A stretch of DNA of 64,000 nt from Parietaria judaica (GCA_954871525.1 OX940862.1:13350501-13414500); one strand, 5' to 3'; counted from the first letter of the stretch, positions 37,362 to 48,845 are shown. The notes: generated from the letters alone by a model not told the origin. Numbers and translations are program-made.

Positions 37362-39320
37362 TTAAGACGTTTTCGACGATTCCCAGGTGAGCGAATTGCT
37401 CAACGTCAGAGACATAAGCTGCACAATTTCCCCCATGCTCGGCCTGGCTTCCGGGTTTTTCTTCAAGCAACCGCCAACGATCTTCACCACATAACCAACG
37501 AGCTCAACCGGGCGATCCTCTCCGACCGAGACATCGACGAAACTCCTCAAGCCCGCCTCTCGCTCCTCGCCACCAAATGCCTCCGACAAGCTCCGGTTCC
37601 CTGACTCCCGGCCTATCGCCGAGACCTCTTTCCCGGTGAGCATTTCCAGCAGCAGAACTCCGAAGGAGTACACGTCGAGCTTCGTCGAGACAATGCCGTG
37701 TTCCAGATACTCCGGCGACATGTAACCCCTGGTCCCGACGATGTGCCTCGTCACCGAGAAATGCCCGTCCTGCCTTCCCGCCTGCGCTGTCGTCGACCTT
37801 GCGAGCCCGAGGCTCCCGATCTTGCCCCTCAGATCCGTGTCGAGGAGGACGTTTTCGCTCTTGATGTCTTTGTGAACGAGCGACGGGTTCACGAAGCTGT
37901 GGAGGTAATCGAGCCCTGTGGCAACGTCCAGCGCGACCTGGATCTTCTGAGTCCAAGTCAAGGACTTCGGGTTAGGGTTTCCGCCATTGTTGCCGTGGAT
38001 CCACTCGCTGAGAGGTCCGTTCGAGGCGTACTCGTAAACGAGGTACCAGAATCCCTCGCTGAACGCGACACCGGAGAGGCGAATCACGTTGGAGTGGTTG
38101 ATCTTCTGCAGGAGGTTGATCTCGTCGGAGATGTCCCCGTCGACCTTCTTGATCGCCGCCAAATCGCCGTTGATGACGCCTCGATAAACTGAGTCTCTAA
38201 CCAGAGAGCTCGCGCTGAAGCCGCCTGTGGCGGCTTCCAAATCCTCGAACCGGTACACCTTGATCGACTGCGCGATCTCCGATAAATGCCCGAGAAACTC
38301 CTCCGAGTACTCATCCTTCTCCCTTTTCGCGAACGATTTCTCCACAGCCTCGAAGCTCTCCGATGGCAGAGCCAGTTCTTTCGCCTCGTTGAGTTTCTTC
38401 GTCGCCTCCGTCTCCTTCTTCTTCCTCTTCCTCACGTAGAGGACGAAGATCGCCGCAGAAACCAACGCCACGCCTCCGATTGCCCCAACAAGAGCGTACA
38501 GCCATGTCTTCTTCTTCTTCTTCGAATCGTCTTCCGTCGGGGCAGACGGCAAAGCATGCGTCACCGGAGGCGGTGGCGGAGCTAGGGTTAGGGTTTGATT
38601 CGCCGTCGGAGGGTTTCGCAGAGGAACAAGAATATTCGTATACGCGTAAACATTGCCATCGATCGGAAGAGAATTGGCTTCGAAAACGGAATCGCTGCTC
38701 ACACCGAACCTCTCGCTCAGGCTCGCCACCGATTCGCCCTTCGTGACGGCGTAGCTCAGCAGATACCGAAACCCTAGCTCGATCTGCCGCGCCGTCGGAC
38801 AAGCGCACCGGAGAGGCACGGTGATGCCGCGGCCAACGGCGAGCGACTTCGCCGGAGGATTCCCCGTCTGGTTCAGCAGCGCCTGGCACGTGGTCTGGGC
38901 CTGGAAGGTGTTGTTGGCGATGAAGAGATAGGAGTCGTCTTCCTCGACGGAGTAGGTCGCGTTCGCCTGGTAAAACTCGCCGGAGCAGGAGCAGTTGACC
39001 GGAACCAAAACCAGAGCGTTGGCCGCGAACGAGGAGCGCTCCGACGACGCGTCGTTCAGAGCCGAGAGCTCCGTCGCGTCGGCGCCGAAGAGCGCGGCGA
39101 TGGCGGCGACGGTGTCGTACTTCGGCGGCGCGGCGCGGAAGGTGAGGAAGGAGCGGCAGGTGGCGGCGGCGGAGCAGAAGTAGCCGAGCGCCGAGGAGTC
39201 GTTGTGCTGGACTTCGCAGTCGGTGGTGGTGAGGCCCACGTAGGGCTGCTGCGCGACCGCCACGGCGAGGACGGTGACGAAGAAGAAGATGATGGTGGTG
39301 GGGCTGTGAAGAAAAGCCAT
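37362..39320 (-). CDS. LysM receptor-like (pseudo)kinase, LYK4/LYK5 type
   Basis: A single-exon gene of 652 residues. It has a signal peptide (1-23, ending VAVAQ), a LysM ectodomain with CxC spacers (CSC at 110-112, CAC at 172-174), a Pro-rich stalk, a transmembrane helix (about 273-296) with a basic stop-transfer (RKRKKKE), and a kinase-like domain (about 355-640). The family perceives chitin oligomers or lipo-chitooligosaccharides, usually pairing with CERK1-type kinases. The kinase domain keeps a VAIK-type lysine (LAAIKK). It lacks the glycine loop (LVRDSVYRGV), has HKD instead of HRD (483-485), and has SLG where DFG should be (503-505). It is therefore probably catalytically dead, as known for LYK5-type receptors. 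The absence of introns is typical of this subgroup. A 388-residue opposite-frame ORF over the same region is a GC-driven shadow. Confidence 0.93.
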   Translation of the reverse strand: MAFLHSPTTIIFFFVTVLAVAVAQQPYVGLTTTDCEVQHNDSSALGYFCSAAATCRSFLTFRAAPPKYDTVAAIAALFGADATELSALNDASSERSSFAANALVLVPVNCSCSGEFYQANATYSVEEDDSYLFIANNTFQAQTTCQALLNQTGNPPAKSLAVGRGITVPLRCACPTARQIELGFRYLLSYAVTKGESVASLSERFGVSSDSVFEANSLPIDGNVYAYTNILVPLRNPPTANQTLTLAPPPPPVTHALPSAPTEDDSKKKKKTWLYALVGAIGGVALVSAAIFVLYVRKRKKKETEATKKLNEAKELALPSESFEAVEKSFAKREKDEYSEEFLGHLSEIAQSIKVYRFEDLEAATGGFSASSLVRDSVYRGVINGDLAAIKKVDGDISDEINLLQKINHSNVIRLSGVAFSEGFWYLVYEYASNGPLSEWIHGNNGGNPNPKSLTWTQKIQVALDVATGLDYLHSFVNPSLVHKDIKSENVLLDTDLRGKIGSLGLARSTTAQAGRQDGHFSVTRHIVGTRGYMSPEYLEHGIVSTKLDVYSFGVLLLEMLTGKEVSAIGRESGNRSLSEAFGGEEREAGLRSFVDVSVGEDRPVELVGYVVKIVGGCLKKNPEARPSMGEIVQLMSLTLSNSLTWESSKTS

Positions 39321-41696
39321 TTAGGGGGGTTTCTGAAGCTTCTCGTGAAGGTTTGGTTTTGACGGTGAGCTGTGGAAGTGGTCCATTAATGGCGGTGTTG
39401 GAGGAGACTTTTCTGAGCTGGTTTGTTGGTTGGAGTTGACCATTGACTTTTGAGTGCATGGGAGGAACGAGTTTCATGAGACGACACGGCTCTCGTTATG
39501 GTTGACTGCTAAAGAACAGTTACTTCAATCAACCGTGGTTAAATGGTCAACGACAGTGGCGGATAGAAGCTCTGCTTTGCGTAACAACAAGGATTCGGAA
39601 AATGTTTATATTACTTTGATGGTGGTTTAATTTATAATCAAATTACGCGGTAAAATGTTTATATTATTACATTATGTGCACGGCATAAATTCAAGTTCAG
39701 ATCTTTTATTCAATATAAAAAATATTTAAGTGTCATTTTACAGATGATTCATGTTTTTTTAACACTGGGTACATTGAAACTACAAAAGACAAAATTAAAT
39801 ACGTTTCTAGTTAAAGGCTTGAATCTATATCACTTTTGACTATTTTTTTAAGATAAGAACTTCATCGAATCTTCAAGTATTTTGAACGAGTGAACTCCTC
39901 AATCCTCATCAATAAGAGTTAGAACTCAGACACAAGACGGTCAAAGACTACACAATTTTCTCATTAGTTGTATTACTTTTGGGTACGGACCGTGATTTAC
40001 CGAAATTAAATATCATAGATAGACATTCAATTTCTTGTTTTCTATTATGTTTTGACAGAGTAATGCATCTTCGGTTATTTTCCCCTGCCTCGTATCCTTG
40101 TATTGTGTTTATATGAGTGATTATTTTGAGTTGAATATTCAAGGATGGATTTGGTTCCAGATAAAGACGCCTCTCTCTAGTTTCACTTGGATTGCATTTG
40201 CATATGACATGGTCATGGTTGGTTATGATCCTCAACCAACTGATTCTACACCTCTCTTTTATAATATAAAAGTTATTATCAAATATAACCTGAGTCCAGT
40301 CATGTTCATTCAATCACTCCTCCACCAGAACCAATTGATTGTAAATTTGTATATTTAAATCAATAAAAAACTATTTGTGGAAGACTCATCAATAGACCTT
40401 TTTTTTTCTTACGTAATCGGTTACTCTTTCAACAAAAAACAATTTTGACCCTCGAAAGAAAAATAAATACAATTGGAGTTTAATATGGACCACCATAAGT
40501 AATTAAAAATTATAACTTTTTATTAACATTTTGGATCTGGATTCTGAAATCTTCTGTTTTTTCTAAAGCAAATATATTCCATGTAGCATAGGTAAACCGT
40601 AAATCTAAAGGCGGAGAGAGTAATAATAAAATAAATAAATAAATAAAAAGGAAATCAACACTGGCCCAAACATATTCTCAATTGCTTGCTTTACAAGACA
40701 AGGGCTAAAACTAAAGTAAGCCCTTCCAAAGAAGAAATGGCTCAAAGTACCAAAACAAAACTTCTATAAGAATTGACTCCTCTTTGTTGTGTGGGTCAAG
40801 GATTATCAACCCTTCATTATTGTATATCAAGATTATTCTACTACTACATAAACTCGAACCGATAACTAAAGATAAATTCATCGGGATGATCATAAGCCGA
40901 GAATTCTATTAACGAATAAAGATAAATGATCTTTCTTTCGAACGCAAGGCTAGAACTGTCTCGATAGACGCTTTATAGGAGAAACCTCAACTCGAATAAA
41001 CAAAATGAATTTTTTGAGCATAGAAAATTAATATTATTTTCTTCATATTTCATGATAGATAAAGTAGTTTTAATTTGTTTAATCGACTCAACTACTTTAT
41101 TGCTTACTGTTAACATTTACATTCCAGACAGTTGGAACTTGAAAGATTTTTCATGAACTTTGTTTGTTATTGCAGTTTGGCCCTAGAATTTAATTGGCCA
41201 AAATACCCCTTCAAATAGTAGCACGTTACCGGGCTAAAATCGACAAAAGTTGTTAAATTGTTAGCAACATATGACTTGCGAAAATATAATTTTGTGAATA
41301 AATTACCGAACTAGATAAATATACTAAATTATGAGACTATTATGAAACAATCAACGAATCTAGTTATTCATGAGCCGCTAAAGGTACAAGTCAGAGACAA
41401 ATAATAAAATATATGAAAATACTCTCAAACAAGCAGGTGTTAGCACAATTTTTTTTTTTTGTCCTTTCGTAAGGTGTACGGGGTAATATGCTACTTTTTT
41501 TAAGAGTATAAAGTGCATTTCTGCCAAAACTAAAATTTAGGGGAAAATTGCATCAATATACAAAATTCAGGGGTCATGAGTGTCAGTAACTCAAAGATTT
41601 TTTTACATAATTCGAATCTAACAAGATTCAAGGGATCAAATTTGAAAAGCACAGAGTTTGAATGTACAATTTTCAACTGATCATCTCCTTTTTCCT
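39321..41696. other. LysM-RLK promoter and AT-rich intergenic DNA
   Basis: The first 200 bp upstream of 39320 hold two W-box-like TTGAC cores near 39433-39451 (GGAGTTGACCATTGACTTT). Farther out the DNA is AT-rich with an (AAAT)n run near 40630. No gene or intact element is recognised. ORFs at 40098-40358 and 39948-40313 show no family features. Confidence 0.45.
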
Positions 41697-42868
41697 CTAC
41701 AATGACAAGATTGAACAATAGAGTAAAAATGCTACGCAGACAAAATTCCAGAAGTTATGCCAATTGCATTCTAAGCTCAATCTTAGCTTCAGCGGAACAA
41801 GCAAGAGCGCTACGACGAGGCAAAAGACGGGCCCGGCGCGCGTGTCACGCAGCCTGTTCGTGATCGAGTCTGGCACAACGACGAACAGGACAAACCGAGC
41901 AACTGCATCAAACGATTGAAACCAATCAGACGAAAAAATTGTAAAAATCGAAACGTTTTTGTATCGGTTAAGAACGAGATCGAACCTGGAAAATCCTCAG
42001 GGTACATCAGATTTGCTGCCGTAGCAGCAAAGGAGAGCCAAGAACCTACCCATCCTCTGAAGATTTTAGATTATTTCAGTAAGAGAATTGAGAAATATGT
42101 AAGGAAGAATGAAACTGATAGAGCATTTTCATGGACCTGAAGATGTTGAACAATGCATTTGGGAGGATTGTGAAGAGGTAGAAAAACAGAAGAGTGCCTT
42201 GCAGAGACGAGCTTGGATCCGCCGTTCGGTTCAGGATCAGCAACAATCTGCGAATTTCACGTTAAAAGCACACGAAAAGTAGGTAAAAGCAAGAAATGTC
42301 CGTCTCTTAATAGATTAGTAAGGCTGAAACCGGTAAATAACTACCGAAATCATTCACAAAGTCGGTAATTTTCCAGTTTAAAAACTTGCATTAACCTGCT
42401 TTGAACCGGTAAAAAAACCCCGAGTAAAAACCAGTCTCCGACTGGATTTGACAGTTCTTAGTTTTTATAATAAACTGTTTTTAAAAACCGGAACTGAAAA
42501 TCGTGAACTATTGAATAAACCGGTAATCAGTTGAGAGTTCCACCCTTGCGATTAGAGAGGTGACATCATCACCATTGATTCAACGACAAGAAGTTCTTCC
42601 TTGATAATGAAAAAAAGAGACAAAAACAAATAATGATATAAACAATGTGATATATATATGTATCAAAGCAAACACAGAAAATTTCACAGACTTGACAAAA
42701 ATCGAAACTTTTCCAAGCAGAAGAATCACGGATTGATACAGAAAAAATGGGTGATAAAAAAGAGTGATAATAGTCTCACAAGCACAAGAGAGTTCCGCCC
42801 CACTGAAATGCAGTTCCGAATCCTCCTTGAAATGCAAAACTCGCTGGGATGAACTCAGTGAGTTCCAT
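41697..42868 (-). CDS. COR413 plasma-membrane-type protein, short
   Basis: Four exons, 42868-42780, 42247-42137, 42056-41986 and 41902-41697, are all GT-AG and in phase, giving 158 residues. The assembled protein reads MELTEFIPASFAFQG at the start and then GGTLLC. It continues LLLILNRTADPSSSLQG, FYLFTILPNALFNIFRGWVG, MYPEDFP, DSITNRLRDTRAG and a hydrophobic C-terminus. The order of about five hydrophobic segments and the signatures LILDRT, LPNxLFxxFRG, FPxxFP and G-xxCLxxxxLL match the cold-regulated COR413 multi-pass membrane family, which is linked to cold and drought tolerance. It is shorter than the usual about 200 residues because the N-terminal region before the first helix is missing or reduced. 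Intron 1 (532 bp) contains a MITE-like insertion. The family assignment is by pattern memory and should be confirmed by a profile search. Confidence 0.7.
42305..42552. mobile_element. MITE-like CCGGT-rich insertion in intron 1 of the COR413-like gene
   Basis: The left end TAAGGCTGAAACCGG and right end GAGTTCCACCCTTGC are loosely inverted (AAGGCTG versus CAAGGGTG). Several CCGGTAA and TTACCGG motifs are opposed inside. GATTAG lies near both flanks, but an exact 8-bp duplication could not be fixed. Confidence 0.4.
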
Positions 42869-44487
42869 TGAAACACACTCTTGAAGCTCGGATATGGGGT
42901 CTGTTTGTCAGTCTATACGAGAGAAGACATGATAGACTCTTCAATTCCAAGTTTGTGACTTTTTCTTTCTCTTTTATATTAGTTTTCTCGAGACCTTCGG
43001 CGACTTAAAAGTCCGTTTGGTTATGATTACTTAAAGGGAATTTGTCTTTTCATACCACTTAATTTTATTTTTAGTTAAATTATACCCCTAGTTTTAAAAT
43101 CAGCTCAAATATGCACGTCTACTTTATTTTTTTAAATAAATATACTTGTATTTATATTTTTAATATCTCTAACTATTCTTATTTTAAGTTTTGGAATCTA
43201 CATTTATAACATTTTAGAATCAATTTTTTCTTTTATGAACTTTTTTAAAAAATTATAACAAAATTATTTAATTTAATTTAAGAAAATAGGTAAATAACGG
43301 TCCAGTTTGGAGTTGTCGTTGTCGTGCTGTTTTCAAAATTACATTTAAAAAGCGTGGTCAGAATAAGTAATGCACTGTTTAATTAATTAAAATAAAAAAA
43401 TTAATTTAGTGTTTAGTAAGCAATTTTATTTAATTAACTTCTAAATATAAAAAATACTAAAATAAATATAAATAATATTAATTTAAATCACAATATCAAT
43501 ATAAAAAAGCAAAAATTAATAATTTTAATAATATAATTATTTTAATAAATAAATAAATAATATTTCCTAATTTGTTGTGCTTATTGTGTGTCTAATCGAC
43601 AATAATTTTGATAAAATAATTGTGTTACATATTCTTTCATTGATGAATGTACCGTTCTTACTTCTTAGTTTGTTGTGCATTTCCAAGTTTCGTTTTATAA
43701 TAAAAGTATATTTCTTTTTTTTGTGGTGAAAGTATTTTTTTTCATCCACATTTCTAACATTTACATGAAAGGGTGAAAGCGGAATCCGGGAAATTAGTTT
43801 TTTTGGTCCATGTTCTGAAAAATCAGGAATTTTGTTTTTGGTACTTGTTCTGGTTCCCGATTCAAAAAATTTCTGGTTCCGGTTCCGATTCTGAAAGTGT
43901 TTTTGACTTAAAATTAACATGTAATATTTTAAAAATTAGTAATTAAAAATTACGCGTAGTATAAAAAACAAATAAAAATATATATTACAAAAAAACGACA
44001 TACTAAAAACATAAAAACGACACGTAGTTTAAAACTGGAACATGTACCAAAAATCGATAAATATTTTTTAGATACTGGTTCCAGTTCACGGTTCCAAAAA
44101 CTTGGAACCGGGAAGTACCGGTTCCCGGTTTTAAGCTAAATTTTCCGTGTTTTTTATTAAATCAGTCTGAAACCGGTACCGGTACACAACGGGGAAACGG
44201 TTACAAATTTTTTAGCCCAAGTAAAATGTAAAAACCTGCCAAGTTAGTTAAAGGTGTTATCTCATAGTGAATGGAATTCTAAACATTGTACAAAATGTAA
44301 AATGTAGCTACATTTGTCAAGATATTTTTTAGCTTAGTTCTAAGTCGCCCATTTTCAAATTACTCGGGTACATTTGCAATTAATAACCCTAATTATTATG
44401 AGGAATCGCTCATCGCTGAATGTTGAACCCGTAAGTAAAGGTTTCTAACTGGCTTGAACCAAGTAGAAAAAAAGCGAGCGTTGTTGA
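42869..44487. promoter_or_regulatory. Divergent intergenic region between the COR413-like and pseudouridine synthase genes
   Basis: The two genes are transcribed away from each other from this 1.6-kb interval, so it holds both promoters. Most of it is very AT-rich (43060-43760). A hAT-like element occupies about 43775-44225. No gene is seen; the minus ORF at 43567-43920 overlaps the element. Confidence 0.5.
43775..44225. mobile_element. hAT-like non-autonomous element with GGTTCC motifs
   Basis: The left part has repeated GGTTCCGGTTCCG and GGTTCCCG motifs. The right part has the same motifs inverted and direct (GGTTCCAAAAACTTGGAACC, CCGGTTCCCGG). The AT-rich middle contains ACGACA repeats. 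It is similar in design to 8214-8803 and 53470-53850. The ends are approximate. Confidence 0.45.
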
Positions 44488-44829
44488 ATGGGAAGTTTTG
44501 GAGTGGCGTGGCCCGATCTCAATGACGGCTTGCTCTACACCGACCTCGTTCCCAATGGCCATGGTATCTCTCTCTGCTTCTTTTCATTCTACAAACTCTT
44601 CATATGATTTCATCAGAATAATCTGCAGAGGTGACTTTGATCCACTTCTACTCCACCAGATACGGCACCTCAGCTCCACTCCAAGGGTATGTGTATCTAT
44701 CTATCACTCCTCTCTTCTTCTTCGCACTGATTCTGATTCTTCACCAGTTGGTTGCAGCGCATTCAGAACCGACAGATCACCCTCGATGCCCATGTCGTCA
44801 CCGACCCCCATACCATTCTCAGGTTCCTC

Positions 44830-44891
<62 letters not shown>

Positions 44892-46792
44892 CGATCTGCT
44901 TTCAAACTGTAGGCCGGGTTCGGAGCTGGTGTATCGCAGGGTTCCGTGGAGGGAGCCCGACGCGCCCTACACGCTCCTCGTGCTGTACGAAGATGATCAC
45001 ATGGTATGGTCATCTTCTTTCTCTTTAATCAGAGTAAGATCATTGATTGGTTTTGTCTTCAGATTGCTCTCAACAAGCCATCCGGCCTGCAAGTACTACC
45101 GGGAGGCCTCTTCCAGCAACGGACTGTGTTAACGCAGCTCCGATGGCGGAACCCTTCTCTTGCCTTGCATCATGCTCCCGTTCATCGCCTCGGAAGGGGT
45201 ACCTCCGGTGAGCAACTTCAGTCCATGTTTTTAATAATGACAAATCAACTATGCTTCGCTAATATGATATCCGTGTCATGTTTTTATCAAGGAATTTTGC
45301 TCTGTGCGAAGACAAAAATTGCAAAAACTCGGCTTGCAGCGTTTTTCGCTGACGGAACCTCCAAGGTTAAGGGAAGCAGGTTAGAGAAACCGAGCCATTC
45401 TTCTATAATATATGTCATTTGCCACACCGGATTGTAAAATCAGTTTGTCGTTTGCTGTTCAGTAAAAGTAGTTCGGATGCGAGTGCAGCAAGGAAAATTT
45501 CGAAGATATATCGAGCACTGGCCAGTGGGTTACTTTGTGAGGATAAGGTAAACTCCATAGATTACCCTCTTGAATTCTAGTTGGGATACCTTTAGTTATG
45601 CAAAAATGATTTCAGGTGACTGTTGAGCAGCCGATAGGAATAATGCAGTATCCTGGTGTGGCTAAAGGGTTATATGTTGCATCCCACTCAGGTATGGTCT
45701 GTTATCAACAACATGTTTACTCGTCGGGTTTACATTTCGATGCCGTTTCTTTCTTTCTTTCTGCTTAGGTAAACCGGCTCTTAGCAAAGTTGAAGTCCTA
45801 CAGAGAGATGTTGATAATAACTGCACCCTGGTCCAGGTACTGTGAGATGTTGAATTTCCCGTTACGGCATTTACAAAGCTTATTATTTTTAATTTCATGG
45901 TAGCTGACAGGTCGAGATTGAGTCCGGAAGACCGCACCAAATTCGTATCCATCTCTCTTACATTGGGCATCCCCTACTTGGTAAACCTCCACAATGCTGA
46001 ATATTCCAACTTGTTTTGTACAAGATTGCATGTCCCATAGGGCGGGTTTTGACATTAAATTTGAATTTATATTTTTACTGAGAACGAAAATGTGTCACAG
46101 AACAATCCAGAGGATGTGTTTGAGAAAGAAATAATTTTCATAATTAGAGGAACACGCTTCTCTTTTACAGTCAACGTATGCGTGGAATTAGAGGATCAAA
46201 GTACTCGAGATTATAACATCTATTTTGCTTTTCCAGGAGACCCTCTCTATGGTGTTGGTGGCGTACCAGTACCACACTGCCCCGATTCTGAACCTGACGT
46301 TCACGGTTTTGCAGCAGATGGGTATGTTTGGTTTCCCTTGTACTAGGAATTGTAATGAGCCTTGAAATAGCGGGAGCTTAGATATTCTTTGATTGATATG
46401 AATACAAGAGGTTTTTGAATGGTGTTCGTTTTGGTTTAGAGGGTTTCTAAGACCTTCGAAAGCCGTTCCCGGAGACTGTGGCTATAGCTTGCACGCCTAT
46501 CAACTTATTCTCTCGCATCCGACAACCGATGAGGTACAGACTCTATGAAGTCAACAACTAATTCTCCGGATGAACCCTGCTATATTGCTCAACAACTTTT
46601 TTGCATCTTGCGGATACCAATTAACTCCCGGGATTTGACCAACTTATTATCGCGATTTTGTTATTATAATTACTGGGATTGTGATATTTTTATATGCAGG
46701 TAATGAAAATCACAGCGCCGCTACCTGATAATCTTCGGAGTCGGCAAGAGACCGATGAATTAAATGTTGAGAATTCTCCTCTAATTGCTTAG
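44488..46792 (+). CDS. RluA-family RNA pseudouridine synthase (plant PUS5-like)
   Basis: Thirteen exons: 44488-44563, 44629-44686, 44748-44822, 44913-45003, 45063-45207, 45292-45379, 45463-45547, 45616-45691, 45769-45836, 45911-45980, 46237-46321, 46440-46533 and 46700-46792. All are GT-AG and in frame, giving 367 residues. An S4-like N-terminal block (WLQRIQNRQITLD) leads into the RluA fold. This has LVLYEDDHMIALNKPSGL, the active-site loop PVHRLGRGTSGILL (139 onward) and the C-terminal VEIESGRPHQIRIHLSYIGH motif with GDPLYG. The enzyme class isomerises uridine to pseudouridine in rRNA, tRNA or mRNA. The usual catalytic Asp of HRLDxxTSG is Gly144 here. As I recall, plant PUS5/PUS6-type proteins share HRLGRGTSG, so this is probably lineage-typical. 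Exon 6 uses the donor at 45380, not the weaker one at 45366; only that choice keeps phase. No clear transit peptide. Confidence 0.93.
44833..44888 (+). repeat. (CT)n microsatellite, 56 bp
   Basis: This pure CT dinucleotide tract of 28 units makes up most of the 90-bp intron 3 of the pseudouridine synthase gene. Confidence 0.97.
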
Positions 46793-48845
46793 CGTCCACA
46801 GTTACTTGAATCACAGACACTGAATCAAATCACGCTCTTTGAAATTGCAACAGATTAATTTTGTGTATTTTCTCTTTCGGGGACGAAATACAAATACAAA
46901 GTTGGTGGAATATTATAAGAATAAACAAGATATTTGGACCAAAAAGACCTCGGACTCTCAAGTCTCGACAATCCATTCCATACAAAAACACTATATAATA
47001 CAAACGCAGACCTACATCCCCTTGGCCTTTGCCTGATCGAAGTGGAGCTCAGAGCGGCCACCGGATCCATCACTCTCCTAAGTGCGTTCGGGATATTCGT
47101 TATTATTTTTTAAAAAAAAATTGTATGAAATGCCCATTTTTGTGTCAATTTTTTTTAAAAATGTCTATTTATGAGAGTATAAAATATATACAATAAGTAT
47201 TTTTTTTTAAATGTATGACACATAATGGACATTTCATTTATTAACTTAAAAAAAGGCTATAGAACAATGTTTAGGTCCAATTACATAAATGCGAAAAGAC
47301 GTGATTAAACTCTAAAAACAATTGTAACTGTAATTCAATAAAAGTGATTAAAGTTTTTTTTTTTTTTTCATTAACTCTCTACGGTGAAGTTTCAAGTGGC
47401 GCATAGTAAAATTTTGTTGTTTGATAGATCAAAGAGATATTTACGGCATATTTATTCAATCTTATACTAGGTGCGTTCAGAACATTTGTAACTTCTTTTA
47501 TGCAAAAAAGGCTACATAACAACGCTAAGGTCCAATTACGTGAATGCAAGTTCACATATTTACACAGAATACACTTATGTCTATGATTGAACTCTAAAAA
47601 TATTAATTCCTTAATTATTTAATATTTTTATTAAAATAGAAAACATAAGCGTTCTTTTTCTTTTTCTTTTTGAACATAAGCGCATCCTTAACTTAACAAA
47701 TATTCACTCACATATAACTTTTATATTTTTTTGTGACCTTTAATTACTTTTTTTTTTTTTTTTTTAGAATTTAGTGACACGTTGAATGTTAAAGTGCATA
47801 TGCCTCAAATATTCCTAAAATTAATCGGTATATTCTAATTAAAATATACAAGAAGTAAATTTACGAACGGAATTAAAAAAAGACAGTTTTGAAAAGAAGA
47901 GGGGTGTGTTTGTCATTTACAGAACATCTTCACCTGCCGCCAAATACTAAACCTATGGCGGTGCTCTCTAAACCTAGTTATCGACGCCCTCATTCTCCTC
48001 CTTCACCATCTCCGACCAGGTACTAATTCTTCACCAAATTCTTACGCTTCGATTCGTTCATCTCTCGACTGTGCTCGCTTTGAACGATTGTGATTTCAAT
48101 CTCTTCCGTTCTGTATCTGCATTTCATATTGGTTTCTAGATTGGCGATTTTTTTTCTTCTTCAAGTTTTTTGTGGTGTTTTGAGTCTTGGATTCATGTTC
48201 AGTTGCTCGAGCTTTGCTGTTGAACGACTGTGATTTCAGTCTCTTTAGCTACAACCATGTTTATGCCTCTGCTCTGCATTGTTTGCTCTTGACCGGTTTT
48301 GATTGCACCCGCTTCGGTTCTTACTATGATTTTGCTTCGATCGCTGCAGATTCTGGAGCAAAACGGGAGCTCGTATTGAGCTTTGAGATAAGGTAATTCT
48401 GATTTCTGGCGTCGAAGCCGCTGTCATTTTTTGGTGAATTCTGTTCATCGGTTATCAGCATGTATCGTTCGTTTGCGTTGCGATGCTCTTCACTCGGTGG
48501 GATTACTTGTTCTACGTTTTGCTCTTATGCTTCGTCAGGATTTTGAATTGTTTGCAATGTCATTTTCGTGTTTCTAATTAGTTTTTCGACGAATTCGGAA
48601 GAGTTTTTTTTTTTTCTTTCTAATTTCCGGTCGTTCACGCACTAGCATGTACGTATATCTATCTTGGTCCGCCCCTATGATTTCATACTTATATCGCCTT
48701 TGAACTTTTGCAGAAAACCCTTCTGGTGGTTCATCTCGCCAAGCCAGGTCATTGACAATTTGATATGGTATATGACCAGTAGTCGGTGCTCGGTGTTATT
48801 GTATGTCTTAAACTCTCAGTGTTGATTTACGTGAACTACGGAGAA
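46793..48845. other. 3' UTR of pseudouridine synthase, intergenic DNA, 5' leader of the next PPR gene
   Basis: 47079 to about 47330 and 47468 to about 47600 are diverged direct repeats. Both contain GTGCGTTC, AAAAAGGCTA, AGGTCCAATTAC and GA[TA]TxAACTCTAAAAA. From about 47940 the sequence is leader-like (a donor CCGACCAG|GTACTA at 48018-48019), implying one or more 5'-UTR introns before the ATG at 48846. Confidence 0.5.

Noticed and set aside
37698..38192. 164-codon plus-strand ORF antisense to the kinase domain
   Set aside because: No family features; it follows from codon bias of the opposite gene.
38311..39477. 388-codon minus-strand ORF overlapping the LysM kinase
   Set aside because: Arg-rich, low-complexity translation typical of a shifted frame in GC-rich coding DNA; the other frame gives a complete LysM receptor.
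41810..42007. 65-codon minus ORF
   Set aside because: It reads through an exon-intron border of the COR413-like gene and continues in the wrong frame; the spliced model explains the region better.
45366..45379. Donor AAG|GTTAAG for pseudouridine synthase exon 6
   Set aside because: It leaves phase 0, for which the next exon has no in-frame acceptor; the donor at 45380 restores SKSSSDASAARK.
48786..48845. N-terminal extension of the PPR protein from a GTG
   Set aside because: Plant nuclear genes rarely start at GTG; the first ATG is at 48846.
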